A DNA stretch of 64,000 bases from Hygrophila difformis. Its lineage: Eukaryota; Streptophyta; Magnoliopsida; Lamiales; Acanthaceae. The notes beneath the pieces were generated by a model. The model did not search any database and had not been told where the DNA came from. It was given only the letters and a program-made list of their open reading frames with translations. The stretch is from positions 19,516,057 to 19,580,056 of the forward strand of contig JAOANR010000002.1 of the NCBI GenBank assembly GCA_030278955.1, given 5' to 3'. Of the stretch, positions 56,674 to 64,000 are shown in pieces (the first letter of the stretch is position 1; every line of letters begins with the position of its first letter). The position numbers and the translations under genes were made by a program.

Positions 56674-57052
56674 TGGTATCAGAGCGGTTCGATTATTTCG
56701 GATCAATATTTTTTAAAGTGTATAAAACTTTTTATCTTTATTCGCATAAGAGCTATGTATTAAATTTTTAAGTCTATAAAGTATAATTTTTAAACTTATC
56801 ATAGTATTATTATTATTATTATTCTAAAATCCAAGAAAATTCTCTTTTGCATAAAATTGTTTAAAAATCATGCATTAAATCATTTTTTCTAATTGGGGGA
56901 TGGGTCATATGCATACATGTACATTTACTTACTTGGTTTGTGCATTATCTTCCCTGCGTGCTACGAGATTCTGAACCTAGATTTTTCCTTAGCTAAGTAC
57001 AATGTTTATGTTTATAACTTAAACCTTTCATTCATGACTTACTTGTGCACCT
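56674..57052 (+). other. Second PBS and leader after the element D LTR
   Basis: TGGTATCAGAGCGG at 56674 and a leader with TTATTATTATTATT and a G-run (56894-56899), as found after 5' LTRs. The leader stops near 57052, where block G begins. No ORF. Confidence 0.7.
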
Positions 57053-57349
57053 TGATAATGGCCAAAATTGTCCATTATTTCCAATCCATTTCCGTGTCTA
57101 AGACGGACATTTTGATCGTATTTCCATCTTATTCCAATAAGAAAGCAGTTGAATTTGACAGATTAATGCGAGTTTGTAAGAATAATGAGCTGGTAATGAA
57201 AAACACAAAAATATGCAATTTTAATTGTATTTGTGTTAGAAAAATCCAAAAACATGAAAAAAGGAAAATGAAAAGAAAAAGAAAAGAAAATATGGGAAAA
57301 AGAATAAAAAATCCCACAAAACTGAATTTTTGACTAAGTGTTGAAATTC

Positions 57350-57796
57350 GATACGGTCTATCCGATGCGGTTTATACCGCATCGCATTAATAGACCGCAT
57401 CACTCTGAAGATACCAAGTTGTGGTGGTGATAATCAATGCGGTTTACATGATGCGGTTTATACCGTATCAAACCCATGTAAACCGCCTCACTGGAGAAAG
57501 AAAGAAGAAAAATTGACCAATTGTTGGAAGAGAATCGATGCGGTTTACTCGATGCGGTTTATACCGCATCGACCTTCTAGACCGCATCGTTTCAGAAAGA
57601 AAGAAGCCAAGCAGGAAGAGACCATATGCGATGCGAAATGAATGATGCGATCTACTCGATGCGGTTTATACCGCATCGATGTTGTAGACCGCATCACTCA
57701 ATTAGATCGCATCCCAACCAAAGACCATGGAAGAGGACACATGCAATACGGTATATTTGATGTGGTTTAAACCGTATCATCTGGAGAGACCACATC
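57350..57796. repeat. Five nested hairpin modules built on GATGCGGT / ACCGCATC
   Basis: Inner hairpins of 20 bases (GATGCGGTTTATACCGCATC or close) lie at 57364, 57450, 57551, 57658 and 57760, spaced 86-107 bp. Each is bracketed by outer arms: for example GATACGGTCTA (57350) with TAGACCGCATC (57391), and AATGCGGTTTACAT (57436) with ATGTAAACCGCCTC (57476). In module 4 an outer arm has changed to GATGCGATCTA (57644), and an exact partner TAGATCGCATC is present at 57703. Confidence 0.8.
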
Positions 57797-57910
57797 AATT
57801 TCAAATTCAGAAGCACACATCTGGATAAGGCTGTGCAACGCGTGATAAATGCATGCTCCTGTTAATGGGCCCTGCTTGACATAATGGGCCTAGGGTTTCG
57901 TAAAAAAGAG

Positions 57911-57917
57911 TATAAAA
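57911..57917 (+). promoter_or_regulatory. TATA box of block G
   Basis: TATAAAA in GAGTATAAAAGG, 115 bp downstream of the last hairpin module. Likely start site near 57945. Confidence 0.6.
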
Positions 57918-58852
57918 GGATGTCTCCTCCATCACTTCAGATACACTTTTATCCATCCAGACAAAAACAAGATTCAGGAGGAGAGCAAGAACCTTCAGTT
58001 CTTACCCACTAAGGGTTAGGTAGGTAGGTAGTTTAGTTTATCATTCTTGTAATGTAGTGTAGTATTAGCTTATCTTTACCATAGATTAGTTGTTATTCTT
58101 GTTCTTACCTTCTAGAGGAGCCATTTCCATACATTTAAAAGCTTTTCTTAGTTAGAATAAACGCAACATTCAAAATAATGGGTGGTTTTGGGTTATTGTT
58201 CATGCTTTCAAGTGTTTAATACAAGGAAAAATTCCAGAAATGGGTTTTTGACTACATGTGTTTGACACTATTAAATGCTTTTGTAATACCCGAGAATTTT
58301 CCAACATAAAATAAAACAATAATTAATTAAATAAATAATAAATAAAATAAATACTATAAATAAATAAACAAATCCAGCAAATAAAAGAAACAAATAAAGA
58401 TAAGGAAATGAGAAATGAGATTTTTACTTAGAAAGGAATTAAAGGAATTTAATTCAATAAAAGGATGGATAAATGGTACACCAAAACCCGACACTAATGA
58501 ACTCGAGTATTCGAGTCCAAAACATCCAATTAGACTGAGAATAAAATTAGAGAGAAAGTATGAACCCGAATATACCCCGGAAATCGGAATTCGGGAGCAT
58601 AGAGGGATAGAAACCCGAAAGAGAGGCGGAAAAGCACGACGGATCGCACGACCCGCCCGGACCGAAGTCCAGGCAAAGTCGGCGCGGTGGCCGCGCGGTG
58701 AAGTGGCTTTAGCGCGCCACGACCGCGCTACCCCACAGATTCGTTTGTTGCGTGAATCTCTCGCCCGAACGCGGATTTTTCGACTTTCGGTTGAACATCT
58801 CTCGACTCCAGACCTTTAGGTCGGTTGTGGACGCCCTAGGGATTAAGAATTC

Positions 58853-58860
58853 TATAAATA
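58853..58860 (+). promoter_or_regulatory. TATA box of element C LTR
   Basis: TATAAATA in AATTCTATAAATAAGC, about 325 bp upstream of the intron-like donor at 59178, close to the spacing in element B. Confidence 0.65.
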
Positions 58861-59177
58861 AGCCCCTTGGGAGCCCCAAACAAGTTTACAAAACCCTACA
58901 ATCTTCTATACGTTCGAAACCCTAAATTCGGAGTCGACGGAAAGCACCAAACGGAGGCAGCAGCTTTGGACGAAAATCCAAGGTCTCCAAACGTTGTGGT
59001 AAGCTCTAGTCCAATAAATCTTTTCACGTTTCAATCCGAAAACGGATTCTAACTTCGGTTCTTTTCTTTCTACACCCCGTATCGAATCTAGATCGTAGAA
59101 CCCAACGAACGGAGAGGAGAAACGGTGATCTGGAAGCCACGCCTCCGAACTAGACATCCCCGACATTCATAGACACT

Positions 59178-60520
59178 GTAAGTTAACCTTACATGGTTTT
59201 GGGAGATTTTAAAACATTCGAAACCTAAAAAGATTCAACAAGAACCATGAATCTGTCCACTTTTGTTTTTCTACCGATGCAACAGATTTGGTGAATTTTT
59301 CCGACCCTTAAAACGAACTCAAACGGAAAAACTTAAAACATGAAAAACGTTCCTAAGACTCAGACCTAGCTACTGTAAAAATTTGAGAATTTTTGGAGTT
59401 GATTTGATATGTGAAAACCCGTTGAAACCGAACTGTTTGATTCTAGATCTTGAAATCTTGGACAGAACTTAGGAATGATCTTGATCTCGTTTTTGATATA
59501 GGATCTAGGCTGTTTTAGATCTTTGGCCGAACATGAAAGTTGTAGATAAATGTCTTAAGATGATCCCTGTCAAATTTCATTAAATTTGGAGTTGAATTGA
59601 TATGGTAGAATTTGAAATCTTTGAACTGTGATGTATTAAACTCGGACAGATTTCTTCTTATGCGAAAATTGGCAATTTTGACCTACTTAGGTATCTCGGA
59701 TTGAAAAAGTTAAAACACGAAAGTTGTAGATCTTGATGTTTCCGAGTCAGATGAGAAATTTTGGAATTTTTGGAATTAAATCTGATTTTAGACGAATTTT
59801 GGAGTAAACTGTGATTTACCGAAACGAAATCTTGAAATCTTGTTAAAACATGGAATTAACCTTTAGGGTTGAAACGAATCGAGATATTATTTCTAAATTA
59901 ATACAATGGAAGGCAGATTTTAAAAACTAAATCCCCTTACAAACTTGATAAATTAAAATTAGGGGTGAGTGCTCTGCAGGGTGCCCCTAACGATTCACTT
60001 CGTGCCGTAATGGACGATGGTGACCCCGCGCGCTAAATTTGAGATATGGATTGCCTAAACGGCGAAACTTAGAGCCTACACTCTCGTGAATATCCGTATG
60101 GGTTTCCCGAGGCTCCGGAGTGGTACTCGGTATGGCTGATACGGCTGCGGCCGCCGGGCTACCGGCTAAACTTGTTGACATCTCGATGCTATCGTGAAAC
60201 TTTGAAATACCAAATCGGGAATGTAATGGGGATTCTAAATTAAATTAAATTAGATTAAATTATTATATTGTCCAATTAAATTATTTAAATGCTTTATTTA
60301 AATTATGGCTTTTATGATTAAACCATGTGATATGTGTTATTAAATAGAGCCTGAGATGAATTATGCTATTGGATATGGATTAGATGAAATTAAATATTAT
60401 GTTATTATCACGCTTTTGTTAAATTATTAAATTAATGGCTTTTAAACCCTACGATCATGCATGTGTTAACTTACTCAGCAATTTTGCTGACCAAAACCAT
60501 TTTTATTCCTTTCCTTACAG
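59178..60520 (+). other. Intron-like segment inside the element C LTR
   Basis: Donor CACT/GTAAGTT at 59178 as in element A; possible branch site TGCTGAC at 60485-60491 (fits plant CTRAC); acceptor TTCCTTACAG ending at 60520. Length 1343 bp. Confidence 0.55.
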
Positions 60521-60883
60521 AATATGTGGAATGAGCATGTGTGAGCACGAACCATGCATGGGATTTTGGGAATTGTTATTTTGCTTTTAAATTTCGTACT
60601 TAGACTATATTATGAACGGGCCTGTTTAACCCGTGTTTTGGCCATGTCGGCCCTTTTTATATTTTCCGCTGCGATACTGTACTAAACTAAATATTTCCGC
60701 TGCGCTATGCTATTATTATTTTCGAATTATATTGTATGGGCTATTTTGAATGCTTTAAATGTTTTAAATACTGCAATACCTAGCCTTGCATCTCTTTAGT
60801 AAGCTCGGAGAAACCGTGTCTTACTAGGGAGATCTGGCGGTGACATCCCGACCTGGGTGACCAAAAACCGGGGTGTTACAAGT

Positions 60884-60899
60884 TGGTATCAAAGCCCGG
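60884..60899 (+). other. Primer binding site, initiator tRNA-Met type (element C)
   Basis: TGGTATCAAAGCCCGG, three bases after the LTR end, with one A for G change relative to the site of A and B. Confidence 0.88.
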
Positions 60900-61096
60900 C
60901 TATTTTTAAACTATTGTTTTTAAACCATTATTATTTTTAAACTATTATTAATATTTTGACTATTATTTTAAATTTTAAAGTATTATTTCCATGGAAAAAT
61001 TTTTATTTTTAAAACCCATGGAAACCTATATATATGGTGCATTAAATTATTATTGGGGGAAAAATCATTTGCATTTGCATGTCGCATCTCTGCTAT

Positions 61097-61266
61097 GAAC
61101 TTAGAATCTTGGAAACTTGAACTTAGCATCTTGGCGAAACTTGAACTTAGAATCTTGGCGAAACTTGAACTTAGAATCTTGGCGAAACTTGAACTTAGAA
61201 TCTTGGAAACTCGAACCTAGAATCTTGGCGAATTGAACTTAGAATCTTGGCGAATATTAACTTAGA
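61097..61266. repeat. Minisatellite of seven 22-24-bp units in the element C leader
   Basis: Units GAACTTAGAATCTTGGCGAA plus two to four bases start at 61097, 61119, 61143, 61167, 61191, 61213 and 61235, with a partial eighth unit. It ends 17 bp before the ATG of the extra ORF. The leader before it (60900-61096) is A/T-rich, with a G-run at about 61056-61060 and no gene. Confidence 0.85.
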
Positions 61267-61283
61267 TCTCTTGCTTGCGCTAG

Positions 61284-61619
61284 ATGGCTAGTCAGGACAT
61301 GATGCAGTTGATGGTCAGGATGATGAGTGTTCATCTCGATTCCCACCAAACCCTAGAGCAGATGAAGTACCGTATGGCTCAATTGGAGGCCAATTTACAT
61401 CACATGGGCAACTTGAGAGAGGCGGATCATCACCGCATAAACCAACTCGAGCGCCAAGTCCAAACCCTCACTACACAAAACTTAATACTAAAGGAATACA
61501 TCGATGCCCATGGGCAAGACTTAAACACTATCTTTGACGACCTACTACCGCCGAGTTCGGAGGAGGAAGATCCGGAGGAAGATCCTGCTACCCCACCGGG
61601 AGACGTCATGAGGCACTAG
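61284..61619 (+). CDS. Extra ORF upstream of gag: small coiled-coil protein (111 aa)
   Basis: A complete ORF between leader and gag, homologous to 3763-4161 of element A. Met-rich N terminus (MASQDMMQLMVRMM), then a coiled coil (YRMAQLEANLHHMGNLREAD, then INQLERQVQTL), and a very acidic C-terminal tail (SSEEEDPEEDPATPP). No catalytic or membrane motif. Both copies keep their full frame although the DNA has diverged well beyond the level of chance conservation, so it is probably translated. It may be made from its own or a spliced mRNA. The function is unknown. Confidence 0.75.
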   Translation: MASQDMMQLMVRMMSVHLDSHQTLEQMKYRMAQLEANLHHMGNLREADHHRINQLERQVQTLTTQNLILKEYIDAHGQDLNTIFDDLLPPSSEEEDPEEDPATPPGDVMRH

Positions 61620-61882
61620 AGATTCTATTGTTAGACATTGTTTTGCTAGAAAAATATTTCTACTTTTGTACTAAAATTTCTTTTGAGGAAATAAAATGCC
61701 CGATTTATTTTTTTTAAATCAAAACAAAACAAGACAAAATAAAATAAAACCCCGAAGCATACGATGCTTCTCAATCCGAACAAAGCACCACGTGCTAAAT
61801 TACTACACACATATACATTCATAGAAATTGCTTAGACTATATGCTAAATTCACCAGCCCTAATCTATCATATTTGTACCAGA
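61620..61882 (+). other. Spacer between extra ORF and gag (element C)
   Basis: 263 bp, A-rich, no gene; shorter than the 656-bp spacer of element A. Confidence 0.6.
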
Positions 61883-64000
61883 ATGGCACCCAGAGGAAGA
61901 GGAAGAGGAAGAACTCAAACCACTCCCCAAACCACCACTGAGATACCTACTGAAACACCACCAAACGTCACTGAACCAATTCAACCTGATGAGGAACAAC
62001 CCCAAGGTGCGCAGGACGCCCCCGCACCGAACAATGTGGGCGATCGTCTTAGGACGATAGAGGAAGTGTTGATTGCGCTCGGAAACGCGCAAGTCAACCA
62101 GGGTCAAGCTGCGGCGGTACCTCCGCCCCAAGCTCGCCCTAACTACCTGGCGATGGTGAATCCCTACCAGCCGCCCCACTATGCTGGTGAGGAGGATCCA
62201 GCTAAACTGGAGGAATGGATCCGGACTTTTGACAAGCTGCTGGGAGCGGTCAAATGTCCGGAAGGAGAGAGGGTACATGTCGCTTCATACTATTTGGGAG
62301 GCGAAGCTGATGACTGGTGGCAAGCAACGCAAGCCAAACTGACCGAAGATGACGAGCCTTACTCGTGGATGGAGATGATGGAACTACTCAGGGATCGATT
62401 CTATCCCTTGAGTACCAAAGCTGCCATGTACGAAGAATTCTTGTCGTTGAAGCAAGGAAGCCAAACGGTGCAGGAATACTACACCCGCTTCAAGGAGCTG
62501 GTGAGGTTCGCACCAAGGCTAGTGCCTACTGATGCGGAAAAGGCACAGAAGTTCGAGATGGGACTGAACCTGTCTGTGCGCGAAGTGATCGCGGGGGTAC
62601 ACTACCCCGATTTGCAAGCCGTATACGATCGCGCTGTAGCGGTAGCACGCGTGCAGCAGCTGAAAAGAAGGGTGAGTGGGGAGTCCAGCAGGGGTCCTCA
62701 AGACAAGAGAAGACGAGATTCACGAAACGAGAACAACACTGGAAGGAACGAGCAGCGCAGAGGGTCAAATAGGCCCCAACAAAACAACACTGGGAGGAGG
62801 TTCAATCAAGAAGATCCGGTACCGCCTTGTCCGCGATGTGGACGACCACATCTGGCAAGGGGATGCCCGCAACAAGGCGCCTGTTACCGATGCGGTCGAA
62901 TGGGTCACGTTCGACGGGATTGTCGAACTAGGCTCGAGAACATAACGAAGAGGGACGATTTGGTCGCGGGGCAAGAACAGCCTCAAAACCAAAACGGGCG
63001 AAACGGGAATATCCAAGGGTACAGACCCCCTCAAAATAGGCCGCAAAACCAGAACCAGAACCAACGACCTCCGTCCCCGCAGAATCAAAACCAACAGCAA
63101 AACCAGCAGCAGAACGCGAACCAGCAGGGCAACCAAGGACGCCCTGTGGGGAGGCTCAATGTGGTAAAGCAAGCGGACGTGCCTGCGCAAGGAGAGGTGA
63201 TGGCAGGTACATTTTATGTGTTGAATACGCCCCTTAGAATTCTATTTGATTCTGGAGCTAGTTGCTCAATTATTGCATCAAGGATAGTGCCTGAGTTAGA
63301 TCTACCTAAGTGCGAGAGAATTAGCTTAGGAATTCAATTGCCTTCTGGAGAAGTAGTGTCTTGCTCTAAACGATATAACGGAATTCCTATAGTGATAAAG
63401 AACGTAGAATTCTTCGCGAACTTGGTAGAATTTAACTTAAGAGACTTTGACATCATACTGGGGATGGATTGGCTATCCCAGTATAAAGCGGTGATCGAAT
63501 GCCAAAAGCAAAAGATCACCTTGTCAAAAAGTAGGGGAAAGAAAGTTATCTTTTACTCTCAGCCCCCTAAGAAAAGTAACAAAATCGTTAGTGCACTTAA
63601 ACTAAGTAACTTGATGCGTAAGGGGTATGAACTATATGCGTGCTATGTGCACAACCTTGAGGCGGAAGAGAACAAGGTTGATAGCATACCAGTGGTAAGA
63701 GAATACCCGGACGTGTTCCCTGAAGACGTTCCGGGCATGCCACCTGAGAGAGATCTTGAATTCACGATAGATCTCATTCCGGGGACAGAGCCTGTCTCAA
63801 AAGCTCCGTACCGGATGGCACCACTGGAAATGAAGGAGTTAAAGGAACAACTCGAGGAGCTATTGGGAAAAGGTTACATAAGACCGAGTACGTCCCCTTG
63901 GGGAGCACCCGTTTTGTTTGTCAAGAACAAAGACGGAGGACTACGTCTTTGCATAGATTACCGAGGACTAAACCAAGTGACCATTAAGAATAAATACCCC
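61883..64000 (+). CDS. Element C gag-pol polyprotein (5' 706 codons, open at window end)
   Basis: ATG at 61883 ([12 protein letters not shown]); the frame is open to the last base. Capsid region with [11 protein letters not shown]; zinc knuckles at about residues 315-346 ([13 protein letters not shown] and [14 protein letters not shown]); Gln/Asn/Pro-rich linker; aspartic protease with DSGASCSII at about 456; start of reverse transcriptase ([10 protein letters not shown]) at about residue 690. RT catalytic motifs, RNase H and integrase lie beyond the window. A single gag-pol frame without a gag stop is usual for chromoviruses, so the two parts are expected to be separated by the protease. No break was seen, so this element may be autonomous. 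Confidence 0.93.
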   Translation, partial: MAPRGRGRGRTQTTPQTTTEIPTETPPNVTEPIQPDEEQPQGAQDAPAPNNVGDRLRTIEEVLIALGNAQVNQGQAAAVPPPQARPNYLAMVNPYQPPHYAGEEDPAKLEEWIRTFDKLLGAVKCPEGERVHVASYYLGGEADDWWQATQAKLTEDDEPYSWMEMMELLRDRFYPLSTKAAMYEEFLSLKQGSQTVQEYYTRFKELVRFAPRLVPTDAEKAQKFEMGLNLSVREVIAGVHYPDLQAVYDRAVAVARVQQLKRRVSGESSRGPQDKRRRDSRNENNTGRNEQRRGSNRPQQNNTGRRFNQEDPVPPCPRCGRPHLARGCPQQGACYRCGRMGHVRRDCRTRLENITKRDDLVAGQEQPQNQNGRNGNIQGYRPPQNRPQNQNQNQRPPSPQNQNQQQNQQQNANQQGNQGRPVGRLNVVKQADVPAQGEVMAGTFYVLNTPLRILFDSGASCSIIASRIVPELDLPKCERISLGIQLPSGEVVSCSKRYNGIPIVIKNVEFFANLVEFNLRDFDIILGMDWLSQYKAVIECQKQKITLSKSRGKKVIFYSQPPKKSNKIVSALKLSNLMRKGYELYACYVHNLEAEENKVDSIPVVREYPDVFPEDVPGMPPERDLEFTIDLIPGTEPVSKAPYRMAPLEMKELKEQLEELLGKGYIRPSTSPWGAPVLFVKNKDGGLRLCIDYRGLNQVTIKNKYP

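Larger units (their letters stand above)
53386..57052 (+). mobile_element. Element D: Tekay-like chromovirus fragment, split by element F
   Basis: Starts abruptly at the LTR edge of F inside the RNase H-integrase junction, so F inserted here; the 5' part of D must lie left of the window. It holds integrase plus chromodomain, a PPT (TAAGGGGGAAGGA, 55102-55114), an LTR (55115-56669), and then, unusually, another PBS and leader (56670-57052). It has more stops and frameshifts than A or C, so it is older. The right edge is approximate. Confidence 0.8.
57053..58281 (+). repeat. Block G: LTR/promoter-like sequence with hairpin modules, family unknown
   Basis: Begins about 57053 (TGATAATGGCCAAAATTG) inside the element D leader and is cut at 58281 by element C. 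It holds an A-rich stretch (57240-57320), five hairpin modules (57350-57796), a TATA box (57911-57917), a GGTAGGTAGGTAG run near 58018 and an AATAAA near 58157. This order (repeats, TATA, AATAAA) looks like U3-R-U5 of an LTR. The second end is not visible, so the family and exact borders are open. The frame at 56893-57333 crosses the D/G edge and is not a gene. Confidence 0.5.
58282..60880 (+). repeat. Element C 5' LTR (2599 bp)
   Basis: TGTAATACCCGAG to GGGGTGTTACA. TATA box 58853-58860, intron-like segment 59178-60520, AAATTT motifs at 59379, 59572 and 59756 (spaced 193 and 184, exactly as in A), the GTGCTCTGCAGGGTGCCCCT block near 59968, a GCGGCCGCCGG block near 60147, and GGCCATGTCGGCC near 60640. 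Confidence 0.92.
58282..64000 (+). mobile_element. Element C: Tekay-like chromovirus, apparently intact, cut by the window end
   Basis: 5' LTR 58282-60880, PBS 60884, extra ORF 61284-61619, gag-pol from 61883 still open at 64000. The 5-bp flank on the left is GCTTT (58277-58281); the 3' LTR is outside the window, so age and target duplication cannot be judged. Gag and protease closely resemble those of element A at the protein level, but its LTR and leader are clearly different. It is the only pol in the window without any stop or frameshift. Confidence 0.92.

Noticed and set aside
56893..57333. 146-codon plus-strand frame with hydrophobic start and Lys-rich end
   Set aside because: It crosses the edge between the element D leader and block G, and its Lys-rich end is an A-rich stretch; not a plausible gene.

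Overview
The window is plant nuclear heterochromatin, most likely from a eudicot with a large genome. It is made almost entirely of LTR retrotransposons inserted into one another. The lineages seen are Tekay/Del-type chromoviruses (pol followed by a chromodomain, PPT next to TGTAATACCC termini), an Athila-type element (tRNA-Asp-like primer site, FM-D/E-D reverse transcriptase motif, env-like ORF region after integrase) and a third Ty3/gypsy element with a CRM/Reina/Galadriel-like pol. I see no ordinary host gene, rRNA or tRNA gene. The only host-like coding sequence is a three-copy F-box gene array carried inside the Athila-type element. The species cannot be named from the sequence.

Layout, left to right. 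1-1248: minus-strand LTR of element X, cut by the window edge and inserted into the 5' LTR of element A. 1249-12312: element A (plus strand, Tekay-like), with LTRs, PBS, an extra coiled-coil ORF upstream of gag, and a gag-pol carrying one frameshift and two nonsense codons; its LTRs differ by only about 1 % by eye. 12313-53385: element F (minus strand, Athila-like). Its 3' LTR (12313-15802) is cut by A, and its 5' LTR is 49868-53385. Its internal region (about 16 kb once nested DNA is removed) carries gag, protease, RT, integrase, three F-box-like genes and about 5 kb of decayed env-like ORFs. 31619-49526: element E, inserted in the gag of F. 33207-41818: element B, inserted in the leader of E with a perfect 5-bp target duplication (TAATT); it has 3.2-kb LTRs and a gag only. 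47446-47836: a small insertion in the integrase of E. 53386-57052: element D, a Tekay-like chromovirus into which F inserted; its LTR is followed by another PBS and leader. 57053-58281: a promoter/LTR-like block (G) with five nested hairpin modules upstream of a TATA box. 58282-64000: element C (Tekay-like, apparently intact), cut by the window end inside RT.

The order of insertion read from the nesting is D, then F, then E and A, then B and X. A, B, C, D and X share a diverged LTR design. It has a TGTAAT start, an intron-like segment with conserved GT and AG borders, a roughly 185-bp periodic repeat inside that segment, a GGCCATGTCGGCC block, and a GGTGTTACA end directly before an initiator-tRNA-Met PBS.

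Three patterns stand out. First, a small coiled-coil ORF sits before gag in both elements with full pol (A and C) and is absent from the gag-only element B. Second, four unrelated LTR families (B, E, G, F) each carry clusters of short family-specific inverted motifs, some with paired changes in both arms. Third, element F carries an F-box gene array between integrase and its 3' LTR. All sequence comparisons here were made by eye.
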